This document shows, piece by piece, positions 32,905 through 40,460 of a stretch of DNA of 64,000 nucleotides. Numbering within the stretch: position 1 is the first letter of the stretch; each line of letters opens with the position of its first letter. The notes beneath the pieces were generated by a model. That model was not told where the DNA came from. It saw only the letters and a program-made list of their open reading frames with translations, and did no database searches. Position numbers and translations under genes: made by a program. Origin of the DNA: DASYTH01 sp035762905 (GTDB lineage: Bacteria > Actinomycetota > Actinomycetes > Mycobacteriales > Pseudonocardiaceae); assembly GCF_035762905.1 (NCBI RefSeq), contig NZ_DASUCC010000121.1:8103-72102 (forward strand). Direction: 5' to 3'.

Positions 32905-33179
32905 ACCCGCCAGGTGTGCGGCGTGGTCGTCTCGACCCGCTCGACCAGCCCGGCGTCGGTGTCCAGCCCGAGCCGGGTGACCGCGTCGCCCAGCGCGTGC
33001 CGGGCGCGCTGGTTGGCCCGCGCGGTGGCCTCGGCGACCGCCGCGACGACGGCCTCGGCCAGTGCCCGGCGGCCCAGCGCCGAGGCCCGCTCGGACAGCG
33101 TGAGCGAGCGCAGTGCCCCGCCCGGATACACCTCGGCCACGACCGCGGGGGTCCGGGCGGTCCCGGTGATGTCGGTCAT
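32901..33179 (-). CDS. small conserved protein of the CHAP cassette, 92 aa
   Basis: Starts MTDITGTARTPAVVAEV and contains a beta-hairpin-like N-terminus followed by an Ala/Arg-rich helix (RRALAEAVVAAVAEATARANQRARHALG). The ATG overlaps the stop of the CHAP gene (ATGA) and its own stop overlaps the next start (GTGA), so expression is tightly coupled on both sides. The layout resembles half of a YbaB-like protein, hinting at a heteromer with the neighbour, but this is a guess. Confidence 0.7.
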   Translation of the reverse strand: MTDITGTARTPAVVAEVYPGGALRSLTLSERASALGRRALAEAVVAAVAEATARANQRARHALGDAVTRLGLDTDAGLVERVETTTPHTWRV

Positions 33180-34246
33180 CGCGGGTGCACCCCGCCGTAG
33201 AAGGTCGAGCCGGACAGCGTGTGGGTGACCCGCTGGACCCGGTCGCCGGAGTTGCCCTCGATCAGCGTCACCTGGTTGCCGTGCACGCTCTCCACGATCC
33301 CGATGTGCGTGCTGGTGCTGGTGCTCTGCGGGCCGGTGCCGAACAGCAGCACGTCGCCCGGCCGGACCTGGCCGAGGTTCCGGTTGCCGTAGGCGAGGCC
33401 GTGCCGCTGGCCCCACCGGTAGACGTCGCCGGTGAACGGCAGGATCGGGATGTTCACCCCGGACTTGCGCCACACCCAGGTGGCGAACGAGGAGCACCAG
33501 GCGGCCGCCGGGCCGTACTTGTTCCGGTTGCCGGGGCCCTCGTGGTAACCGAGCTGGCTGCGGGCCACCTTCTTGATCTTGTTGGTGGTGCCGGACCGGG
33601 TGGTCGGCTGGCCATCCGGCGTGCGTGGCTTGCGGTCCGGCTTGCGCCGCTGCGCCTTCCCCTTCGGCCGGCGCGTCCGGGTCGGGTCGACGAAGCCGTC
33701 GTGTTCGACGGTCCGCTCCAGCGCCCGCAGCGCCGTGGCCGACTCGCGCAGCTGGTGCTGCACCGCGGCGAGCTGCTTGGCCGACTCGCCGGTGTAGTCG
33801 CGGACCAGGTCGACCACCTGGCCGACCGCCCGCACCAGCGCGGCCTGTGCCCCGGCGCCCTTCACCGCGAGCCCGGCGTCCAGCGCCGCCGCCGCCCGGG
33901 TGGTGTACTCCTCGACCAGCCGCACCACCGCGCGGTGCCCGCCGTCCAGCGCGGCCGCCGCGGTGCCGACGATCTCCGCGCCGCGCCCGGCCGAGGCCGC
34001 CGTGACCTCGAGCGACTTCGTCACCCGGCGGGCCCGCCGGTCGAACGCGCCGGCGTTGGACCCGTCCCAGTGGCTGGTGGCGGTGGCCGCGTCGCGGTGA
34101 TGGGCGTCGCGGTGCTCGGTGATCGCCCGCGCGCCGGCGGCCAGCACCTCGTGCGCGCGCTGGGCGTCCTCGGCCTTGCCGGCCAGCCGGTCGCGGTGCT
34201 CGATGAGCTGTCCGGCGACCTTGCGCGCGATGAGTCTGGTGTCCAC
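33176..34246 (-). CDS. WXG100-like/CHAP-domain peptidoglycan hydrolase
   Basis: A 356-residue protein without a classical signal peptide. The N-terminal 200 residues are helical with a W-x-G turn (SHWDGSNAGAF, about residue 60), as in WXG100/LXG-type type VII substrates. A basic linker (RRPKGKAQRRKPDRKPR) follows, then a CHAP amidase/endopeptidase domain with the catalytic Cys in AAAWCSSFATWVW and the His in THIGIVE. Export by a type VII system and cleavage of peptidoglycan are inferred. The upstream EspC-like gene is 43 nt away. GTG start; no clear ribosome binding site. Confidence 0.8.
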   Translation of the reverse strand: MDTRLIARKVAGQLIEHRDRLAGKAEDAQRAHEVLAAGARAITEHRDAHHRDAATATSHWDGSNAGAFDRRARRVTKSLEVTAASAGRGAEIVGTAAAALDGGHRAVVRLVEEYTTRAAAALDAGLAVKGAGAQAALVRAVGQVVDLVRDYTGESAKQLAAVQHQLRESATALRALERTVEHDGFVDPTRTRRPKGKAQRRKPDRKPRTPDGQPTTRSGTTNKIKKVARSQLGYHEGPGNRNKYGPAAAWCSSFATWVWRKSGVNIPILPFTGDVYRWGQRHGLAYGNRNLGQVRPGDVLLFGTGPQSTSTSTHIGIVESVHGNQVTLIEGNSGDRVQRVTHTLSGSTFYGGVHPR

Positions 34247-34289
34247 GTGTGTGCCCCTCGGCGTCAGATTGATGCGCTCGCACGCTCGC

Positions 34290-34631
34290 TCAGTCGAGCA
34301 GGTTCAACAGGTCCTCGGCGAGCTCCTGGTCCTGCCGGCGGTAGTTGCGCGCGGTCTTGGCCACGCCGTCGCTGAGCTTGTCCGCGTTGCCGGCGATCCC
34401 GCCGACCTGGTGCTCAAGCGCACCGGCGAACCGGTTCAGCGCGGCGGTGAAGCCGGTCTCCCTGCCGATCCGGCCGAAGCTGTCCTCGGTGATCTCCCGC
34501 ACCGTGGCGATCCGGCGCCGGGCCAGCCGGGTCAGCTCCTCGGCGAGCTGCCTGGTGTGCCGCACGTAACCGGTGAGCTCGTCGGCGGCGATGCTGTAGC
34601 CCACCGCCTGGCTGATCTGCTGCGCGTCCAC
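34290..34631 (-). CDS. EspC-like/WXG100-superfamily helical protein
   Basis: A 113-residue all-helical protein (two amphipathic helices around residues 5-45 and 58-105) with no cysteine and no signal sequence. The arrangement and size fit ESX secretion-associated EspC/DUF2580-type proteins. It begins VDAQQISQAVGYSIAADEL from a GTG at 34631; the longer open frame upstream is low-complexity and was rejected. It precedes the CHAP gene and probably acts as its partner for secretion or folding. Confidence 0.65.
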   Translation of the reverse strand: MDAQQISQAVGYSIAADELTGYVRHTRQLAEELTRLARRRIATVREITEDSFGRIGRETGFTAALNRFAGALEHQVGGIAGNADKLSDGVAKTARNYRRQDQELAEDLLNLLD

Positions 34632-34698
34632 GGGGCAACGATCGCCGGACCGGCCGGCCGCCGGGAAGCCCCGGTGCACGGGTGGGCAGCGGGGTTGC

Positions 34699-35604
34699 TC
34701 AGACGGACTGGACCGCGATCCCGATGCCGCGGAAGAAGTGCCGCAGCCGCGGGTCGACCGGCTCACCGGGGCACAGCACCGCGGTGCACCGTCCGCCGAG
34801 CGCGGCCCGCACCTTGGGGTAGACCAACCGGTTCGCCGCCATGTGCTTGCCGAGCAGCGTGATACCCGGACCGGTCCGGTCCAGGGATCGGCTGTACTCC
34901 ACGGCGACCGCCTCGGCCGCGGCGAACAGCCGGCCGCGGTCCTCGGCCCGGGCCCGGTTCCTGGCCGCGTCGTGCACCCGCTCGAGCAGGTCCGGCTCGG
35001 CCACCACCACCGTCGGGCGGTAGCTGCCGAGGTCGGCGTCCCGGCCGATGGCCAGCGTGGTGCGGGTGTACACGCCGCACAGCACCATCAGCCGGGCGAG
35101 CGGGTGCTCCACCGGCAGCCGGATCAGCATCGAGCTGCCGACGCCGAACAGCCGCGCCCGGCGCAGCACCGTGCCGCGCACCGCGGCCAGCAGCTCGCCA
35201 TGGCTGGCCTCCGCGGTCGCCGGGTCGGTGGCGCCGACGGCCAGCCGGCGGGCGTGCGCCACCCGCTCGTCGACCGCGCGCCCGGCCTCGGCGAGCCGGC
35301 CGGGGACCACCGGGTCCGCGCCGGGCACCGGCACACCGCCCGAGGTCCACACGCCGAACTGGGCCAGCACCCAGTCGTACCCGGCGCCCCCGGTGGGGAT
35401 CCGCGCGCCGGGCGGGTGGCCGGCCGCGATCAGCCCGCGGGCCACGTCCAGCACCTGGCCGGCGAACTCACGCGCGGTGACGTCGCGCCAGGACTCGTTC
35501 TCCCGCCGGCGGAAGACGACCGCGTCGGCGAACCGCTCCGCGTTGGCCCAGACCATGTCGGTCAGGTTCTCCTGGTCGGTGACCGCCGCACCGATACTCG
35601 ACAC
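34699..35604 (-). CDS. truncated FadD15-like acyl-CoA synthetase homologue lacking the ATP loop
   Basis: A 301-residue protein aligning with the first half of FadD15 (Rv2187, the pimB neighbour). The match is clear in LTDMVWANAERFADAVVFRRR, RPTVVVAEPDLLERVHDAA, LVYPKVRAALGGRCTAVLC and LRHFFRGIGIAV. It lacks the P-loop motif (TSGTTGRPKG in FadD15) and stops exactly where the next core motif (YGLSETSG) should begin, so adenylation is impossible as written. Coding is uninterrupted, with a leaderless GTG 8 nt after TACGGT, which suggests a maintained pseudoenzyme rather than fresh decay. Confidence 0.78.
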   Translation of the reverse strand: MSSIGAAVTDQENLTDMVWANAERFADAVVFRRRENESWRDVTAREFAGQVLDVARGLIAAGHPPGARIPTGGAGYDWVLAQFGVWTSGGVPVPGADPVVPGRLAEAGRAVDERVAHARRLAVGATDPATAEASHGELLAAVRGTVLRRARLFGVGSSMLIRLPVEHPLARLMVLCGVYTRTTLAIGRDADLGSYRPTVVVAEPDLLERVHDAARNRARAEDRGRLFAAAEAVAVEYSRSLDRTGPGITLLGKHMAANRLVYPKVRAALGGRCTAVLCPGEPVDPRLRHFFRGIGIAVQSV

Positions 35605-35647
35605 GTCCAGAAACCGTAGTGAGGTGCCCGCATGAGAGGCTGCACGG

Positions 35648-36031
35648 GTGCCCGAACTGGACATCGTGGACGAGACGTTCCTGGTCGCGCCGCCCAAGGC
35701 AGTGGCCGCGGTGTTCGCCGACCCGCTCGCCTGGCGCCGGTTCTGGCCCGACCTCGCCCTCGAGGTCTACGCCGACCGCGGCGACGCCGGGCTGCGCTGG
35801 ACCGTGCGCGGCGCGCTGGTCGGCACCATGGAGGTCTGGCTGGAGCCGGTGCTGGACGGCACGGTGCTGCACTACTTCCTGCGGGCCGACCCGGCCGGCG
35901 GTCCGCGCCGGGGCCGGGACCTGTGCCGCGAGCGCACCCGCCGGCAGCTGGCCGCGAAGTCGTTGGCACTGGGCCTCAAACACCGGCTGGAGGAGGGCAG
36001 GAGACCTGGCTGCCCGCCCGCGCTCACGTAG
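35648..36031 (+). CDS. SRPBCC/START-like protein
   Basis: A 127-residue protein with a helix-grip (polyketide cyclase/Bet v1) pattern: DIVDETFLVAPPKAVAAVFADPLAWRRFWP at the start (split), a central RWTVRGALVGTMEVWLEPVLDGTVLHYFL sheet (split) and a C-terminal helix. Such proteins bind hydrophobic ligands. GTG start; leader elements are unclear. Second SRPBCC protein at 36854 is a distant paralogue. Corresponds in position to Rv2186c/Rv2185c. Confidence 0.78.
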   Translation: MPELDIVDETFLVAPPKAVAAVFADPLAWRRFWPDLALEVYADRGDAGLRWTVRGALVGTMEVWLEPVLDGTVLHYFLRADPAGGPRRGRDLCRERTRRQLAAKSLALGLKHRLEEGRRPGCPPALT

Positions 36032-36040
36032 GGTTTGCTG

Positions 36041-36832
36041 GTGCGGCTTCACGTGGTCTCCGACGTGCACGGCAACGTCGACGCGCTGGCCAGGGCCGCG
36101 GACGGGGCGGACGCGCTGCTCGTGCTCGGCGACCTGATCGACTTCGTGGACTACCACGACCATTCCGGCGGCATCCTCGGTTCGATCTTCGGCGCCGAGA
36201 AGGTCGCCGTGTTCGCCGCGCTGCGCCGCGAGCGCCGCAGCGCCGAGATCGTCTCCTACGTCAGCTCGCTGTGGGGGAGCCTGGCCGACCCGGGCGCGGT
36301 GGTGGAGGAGGCGATCCGCGAGCAGTACGCCAAGCTGTTCGCCGCGCTGACCGCGCCCACCTACGCCACCCCCGGCAACGTCGACATGCCCGAGCTGTGG
36401 CCGGAGTACGCCGGGGACAACGTGCGGATCCTGGACGGCACGGTGACCGAGATCGGCGGGCTGCGGTTCGGCTTCGTCGGCGGCGGGCAGCTGCCGCCCA
36501 CGGTCACCAAGCGCCGGCGCGGCGGCGGATGGCGGCCTTACCTGCGCACCGCCGAGGAGTACACCGCCGCGGTCCGCGGGCTGGACCCGGTGGACGTGGT
36601 GTGCACGCACATCCCGCCGGACCTGCCCGAGCTGACCTACGACGTGCTGGCCCGGCGGGCCGAGTACGGCTCGGCCGGCCTGCTCGAGCTGATCCGGGAA
36701 CGGGCCCCGCGCGCCTCGCTGTTCGGGCACGTGCACCAGCCGCTGGCGGCCCGGATGCGGGTGGGCCGCACCGAATGCGCCAACGTCGGACATTTCCAGC
36801 GCGCCGAGCGGCCATACGTTCTGCGCTGGTGA
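36041..36832 (+). CDS. calcineurin-like metallophosphoesterase
   Basis: A 263-residue metallophosphoesterase. Metal-binding motifs in order are DVHGNVDAL (D-x-H), GDLIDFVDY (GD), GNVDMPEL (GNxD) , THIPPDLPE (H) and GHVHQPLA (GHxH). Substrate unknown. The GTG at 36041 lies 6 nt after TAGGGT (36029-36034), and this -10 includes the TAG stop codon of the upstream gene, so promoter and stop codon are superimposed. A TTG six bases upstream is a weaker alternative. Confidence 0.88.
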   Translation: MRLHVVSDVHGNVDALARAADGADALLVLGDLIDFVDYHDHSGGILGSIFGAEKVAVFAALRRERRSAEIVSYVSSLWGSLADPGAVVEEAIREQYAKLFAALTAPTYATPGNVDMPELWPEYAGDNVRILDGTVTEIGGLRFGFVGGGQLPPTVTKRRRGGGWRPYLRTAEEYTAAVRGLDPVDVVCTHIPPDLPELTYDVLARRAEYGSAGLLELIRERAPRASLFGHVHQPLAARMRVGRTECANVGHFQRAERPYVLRW

Positions 36833-36853
36833 AGTGCGGGGTAACCTGCCGCC

Positions 36854-37291
36854 ATGGCCGACGAGTCCACTCAGTCCATCGTGGTTGACGCCCCGCCCAC
36901 CGCCATCATGGGGGTGATCGCGGACTTCCCGGCGTATCCCGAGTGGGCCAACGCGGTCAAGCAGACCGAGGTGCTGGAGACCGGTCCGGACGGCAACGCC
37001 AGCCAGGTGCGGTTCACGTTGGACGCCGGCCCGTTCAAGGACGTCTACACGCTGTCCTACGCCTGGGCCTCCGACGGGCTCTCGGTGAACTGGAACCTGG
37101 TCAAGGGCCAGATGCAGCGTGCCCAGACCGGGACCTACCAGCTCACGCCGGAGGGCGAGAAGACCCGGGTGACCTACACGCTGTCGGTCCAGCTCGTGGT
37201 GCCGATGATCGGGCTGTTCCGGCGCAAGGCCGAGAAGATGATCATGGACACCGCGCTGAAGGAGCTCAAGCGCCGCGTCGAGGAAAGCTAG
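36854..37291 (+). CDS. SRPBCC family protein (Rv2185c-like)
   Basis: A 145-residue helix-grip protein, beginning MADESTQSIVVDAPPTAIMGVIADF. YPEWANAVKQTEVLE and a C-terminal amphipathic helix are characteristic of the coenzyme-Q-binding/polyketide-cyclase group. In Mycobacterium this gene lies beside the ArsA-like ATPase and PlsC, as here, suggesting a lipid-related task. ATG 6 nt after TAACCT (36842-36847), leaderless; the ArsA-like gene begins 7 nt after its stop. Confidence 0.85.
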   Translation: MADESTQSIVVDAPPTAIMGVIADFPAYPEWANAVKQTEVLETGPDGNASQVRFTLDAGPFKDVYTLSYAWASDGLSVNWNLVKGQMQRAQTGTYQLTPEGEKTRVTYTLSVQLVVPMIGLFRRKAEKMIMDTALKELKRRVEES

Positions 37292-37298
37292 CCCGGCA

Positions 37299-38420
37299 TT
37301 GCGCATCCTCCTGTTCACCGGCAAGGGCGGGGTGGGGAAGACCACCCTGGCCGCCGCCACGGCCGCCCGGCTGGCCGCAGGCGGACGCAAGGCGCTGGTC
37401 GTGTCCACCGACCCGGCGCACTCGCTGGCCGACGCGTTCGGCGTGCCGCTGTCCGGCGAACCGTCCGAAGTGGACAGTTGCCTGTTCGGGGCGCATGTGG
37501 ACGTTCGCGCGCTGGCCGACCGGTCCTGGCCGCGGTTGCGCGAGGCGCTGCGCCGAGTGCTGTCCGGGGCCGGGGTGGACGAGCTGGACGCCGAGGAGCT
37601 GACCGTGCTGCCGGGCGTGGACGAGCTGCTCGCGCTCACCGAGGTGGCCCGGCTGGCCGACGACGGTCCGTGGGAGGCCGTCGTGGTCGACTGCGGGCCG
37701 ACCGCGGAGACGCTGCGGCTGTTCGCGCTGCCCGAGGCGATCGCCGGCTACCTGAGCCGGATCCACCCGGTCGCCGGCGGCGCGGCCACCACCCTGGCCG
37801 AGCATCTCGGGACGCTGCGCGGGCTGCTTGCCGACCCGGAGCGGGCCGGCGTGCGGCTGGTGTTCACTCCCGAGCGGCTGGTGGTGGCCGAGACCCGGCG
37901 CACGCTCACCGCCCTGGCGCTGCGCGGCATCCACGTCGAGGGGCTGGTGGCCAACCGGTTGGTGCCGCGGGCCCGGCGCTGGTCCGGTCCGGCGGCGAGC
38001 TGGCTGCGCACCCGGCGGGCCGAGCAGGACGCGGTGCTCGCCGAGCTGGCCGCGTCCACCCCGCTGGCCGTGCGGGTGGTCGAGCACCGGGCCGCCGAAC
38101 CGGTCGGCACCGCGGCGCTGCTCGACCTGGCCGACGAGCTCTACGCCGGTGCGGACCCGCTGGCCCGCACCCACCGGCCGGCCCCGCTGCTCTCGGTACG
38201 GGCGGCCGGGGCGGCGCAGGAGCTGGTGATCGCGCTGCCGCTGACCGACACCGCGGACCTGGACCTGGCCAGGGCCGGCGACGACCTGGTGATCACCGTG
38301 GACGGCGTGCGCCGGCTGATCGCGTTGCCGGCGCTGCTGCGCCGGCACACCGTCACCGACGCCGAGGCCGGCCCGGACGGTCTGGTGCTGCGGTTCGAGC
38401 CGGACGGCGGGCCGCGTTGA
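37299..38420 (+). CDS. ArsA/GET3-like ATPase (anion-transporting ATPase family)
   Basis: A 373-residue P-loop ATPase. The deviant Walker A FTGKGGVGKTT is at residues 6-16, switch I STDPAHSLADAF and switch II VVVDCGPTAET follow, and a C-terminal beta-rich domain (about 300-373) resembles the small domain found in actinobacterial ArsA-like proteins. There is no arsenite-binding Cys set, so an arsenic role is unlikely. Matches Rv2184c. TTG start, and its TGA overlaps the next TTG (TTGA). Confidence 0.9.
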   Translation: MRILLFTGKGGVGKTTLAAATAARLAAGGRKALVVSTDPAHSLADAFGVPLSGEPSEVDSCLFGAHVDVRALADRSWPRLREALRRVLSGAGVDELDAEELTVLPGVDELLALTEVARLADDGPWEAVVVDCGPTAETLRLFALPEAIAGYLSRIHPVAGGAATTLAEHLGTLRGLLADPERAGVRLVFTPERLVVAETRRTLTALALRGIHVEGLVANRLVPRARRWSGPAASWLRTRRAEQDAVLAELAASTPLAVRVVEHRAAEPVGTAALLDLADELYAGADPLARTHRPAPLLSVRAAGAAQELVIALPLTDTADLDLARAGDDLVITVDGVRRLIALPALLRRHTVTDAEAGPDGLVLRFEPDGGPR

Positions 38421-38764
38421 CCGCGCCGTCCGGTCCGGGCACGCGGTTGGTGGAGGAACTGCGGATGCTGCTCGATGCCGTGGCCGACCGGGCCGGGCCG
38501 TGGCTGGACCGGGTGGCCGCCGGCGACCACGAGCAGCACGACGCGCAGTGGTGCCCGGCGTGCGCGGTGCTCGCACTGGTCCGCGGCGAGCCGCCCGAAC
38601 TGGCCACGCGCGGGCTGGACCGGGCGGCCGACCTGGTCGCGCTGCTGCGCGCGGTGCTCGCCGACCGGTGGGAGCCCGACGTGGTCCACATGCCGGGCTT
38701 CCGGCCGGAGCGGCCCACCCGGGTCCAGCGGATTCCGGTGCGACGCAAGGAACAACCGGGTTGA
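38417..38764 (+). CDS. conserved protein with CxxC motif (Rv2183c-like)
   Basis: A 115-residue protein. WCPACAVLALVRGEPPELA has a CxxC pair and is followed by helical segments and a basic C-terminus (RPTRVQRIPVRRKEQP). The position after the ArsA-like ATPase matches Rv2183c. It starts with TTG overlapping the ArsA stop and ends overlapping the TTG of the ROK kinase, so three successive genes are coupled by TTGA junctions. Function unknown. Confidence 0.85.
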   Translation: MTAPSGPGTRLVEELRMLLDAVADRAGPWLDRVAAGDHEQHDAQWCPACAVLALVRGEPPELATRGLDRAADLVALLRAVLADRWEPDVVHMPGFRPERPTRVQRIPVRRKEQPG

Positions 38765-39702
38765 GCACGATCGGCATCGACGTCGGTGGCACCAGCGTGC
38801 GGGGTGCCGTCGTGGACCGGTACGGCACCGTGCTGGACACCGCGCGGGCGCCGACGCCGTCCGGGCAGGCGGCGCTGGAGGACGCGATCACCGCGGTGGT
38901 CGCCGGGCTGGCCGAGCGGCACGTGGTGACCGCCGTCGGGCTGGCGGTGGCCGGGTTCGTCTCCGCCGACCGCCGGTCGGTGATGTTCGCCCCGCACCTG
39001 GCCTGGCGCGGCGCACCGGTGGCCGACCGGATCGCCAAGCGAACCGGGTTGCCCGTGGTGCTCGAGCACGACGCCAACGCCGCGCTGGTGGCCGAGTACC
39101 GGTACGGCGCCGCCCGGGGGGCGGGGGTTGCCGTGCTGGTCGCGATCGGCACCGGGATCGGCGGCGGCCTGCTGCTCGACGGGTCGGTGTTCCGCGGCGC
39201 CTTCGGCGTCGCCCCCGAACTGGGCCATCTCTGCCTGGTCCCGGGCGGCCGGCCGTGCCCGTGCGGCAAGTCCGGCTGCTGGGAGCGCTACTGCAGCGGC
39301 ACCGCGCTGTCCACCACCGCCGTCGAGTTGCTCGCCCGCCACCCCGGCCGGTCCACCGTGCTCGCCCGCGAGGCCGCCGGCGACTCCCGGGCCGTCACCG
39401 GCCGAAAGGTGGGCGCCGCGGCCCGGGACGGTGACCCGCTGGCCCTGCTGGCCATGGCCGAACTGGCCACCTGGCTCGGCGAGGGTCTTGCGCTGATCTC
39501 GGACATCTACGACCCGGAGATCGTGGTGATCGGCGGCGGCGTCTCCGAGTCCGCCCCGTTGTTCCTTGACGAGGCCCGGGACCACTACAAGTCGGTGATC
39601 ACCGGCGCCGGGCACCGCCCGCTGGCCCGGATCCGCACCGCCCAACTCGGCGACGACGCCGGCCTGGTCGGCGCCGCCACCCTGGCCGCGGAGCTGGAGT
39701 GA
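38761..39702 (+). CDS. ROK-family glucokinase
   Basis: A 313-residue sugar kinase. IGIDVGGTSVRGAVVD is the N-terminal phosphate motif, EHDANAALVAEYRYG includes the catalytic Asp, IGTGIGGGLLLDG is the second phosphate motif, GHLCLVPGGRPCPCGKSGCWE holds the ROK zinc site (His plus three Cys; motif split here at 38761 frame), and VVIGGGVSESA completes the adenosine site. No DNA-binding domain, hence an enzyme rather than a repressor. TTG start overlapping the upstream stop. Likely makes glucose-6-phosphate for the nearby phosphofructokinase route. Confidence 0.9.
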   Translation: MSTIGIDVGGTSVRGAVVDRYGTVLDTARAPTPSGQAALEDAITAVVAGLAERHVVTAVGLAVAGFVSADRRSVMFAPHLAWRGAPVADRIAKRTGLPVVLEHDANAALVAEYRYGAARGAGVAVLVAIGTGIGGGLLLDGSVFRGAFGVAPELGHLCLVPGGRPCPCGKSGCWERYCSGTALSTTAVELLARHPGRSTVLAREAAGDSRAVTGRKVGAAARDGDPLALLAMAELATWLGEGLALISDIYDPEIVVIGGGVSESAPLFLDEARDHYKSVITGAGHRPLARIRTAQLGDDAGLVGAATLAAELE

Positions 39703-39705
39703 CGG

Positions 39706-40179
39706 CTACACCTGGGCGCCGTTGTCGTCGCCGGTGTCGGCGGGGGAGCGGCGGATGCGCAGGAAGAGCAGGCCGAAGCCGCAGACAAGGGCGACCAGGG
39801 AGATCGGCGTGGCGATCCGCGGGTCGAGACCGACGAGGGCGGGGGAGACCAGCAGCAGCACGCCGGCGACCACCAGCAGCAGGGCGAGCACGGTCAGTGG
39901 GCGCAGCCGGGGCATCGGCGGCGGCTCGGGCGGGACGTAGTGCTCCTCGTCGTTGTTCCAGGACCAGTCCCATTCGGCGTCGTGCCCGCGCCAGGCCGCC
40001 GCGATCGGCGCGGTCGGCTCGCCGGTGGCGGCCTCCGGCTTGCCCGCATCCGGGTCGGCGACCGGGAGCGCCTCCGTCGTCGGCTCGTCGACCTGGACGT
40101 CCGCTCCGAGACCCTCGCGTTCCAGATCGGCGACGATAGCGGCGAACGCTGCGTCGACATCCTCGGGTCGATCGGACAC
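39706..40179 (-). CDS. two-helix membrane protein with acidic cytosolic domain
   Basis: A 157-residue protein. Residues 1-85 are acidic and probably disordered (VSDRPEDVDAAFAAIVADLEREG), containing the tryptophan-rich EWDWSWNNDEEHYVPPEPPP, followed by two closely spaced hydrophobic helices (about 95-140) and a short polar tail. GTG at 40179 with GAGGAGG upstream. Family unnamed to me; similar proteins neighbour plsC in actinobacteria. Converges with the ROK gene. Confidence 0.8.
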   Translation of the reverse strand: MSDRPEDVDAAFAAIVADLEREGLGADVQVDEPTTEALPVADPDAGKPEAATGEPTAPIAAAWRGHDAEWDWSWNNDEEHYVPPEPPPMPRLRPLTVLALLLVVAGVLLLVSPALVGLDPRIATPISLVALVCGFGLLFLRIRRSPADTGDDNGAQV

Positions 40180-40383
40180 CTCGGCCCTCCTCAGGCGACT
40201 AGGCCGTGCTGCACGGTGGTGGGCCCATCGTCGCACGAACCGGCGCCCGGTTGGTCGGTGAAATCAGGTCGGTTTCGACGGCCTGGTTCGGCTCGGTTGT
40301 TACGTGGTTCTGTACCGTGATGACGTCGAAGTCTCCGTTCTCCTCGTCGGTGTTACGGGTTCCGGCATGCGGATGTCCCGGGA

Positions 40384-40413
40384 TTGTGCCTGCGTGCGGA
40401 GTCTCCGTAGGCT
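40384..40413 (+). promoter_or_regulatory. promoter of plsC
   Basis: TTGTGC (40384-40389), an 18-nt spacer and TAGGCT (40408-40413). The expected start near 40421 leaves a leader of about 40 nt with a GGAGG ahead of the GTG at 40461. The rest of the 280-bp divergent gap (40180-40460) shows nothing else convincing. Confidence 0.5.
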
Positions 40414-40460
40414 CGGCGAGCGGAAGGCGGGGGCGGTAAGGAACGGAGGCGCGGTTCGCG

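Noticed and set aside
40206..40439. 77-codon open frame upstream of plsC
   Set aside because: It overlaps the plsC promoter, has no start signals and no protein-like features.
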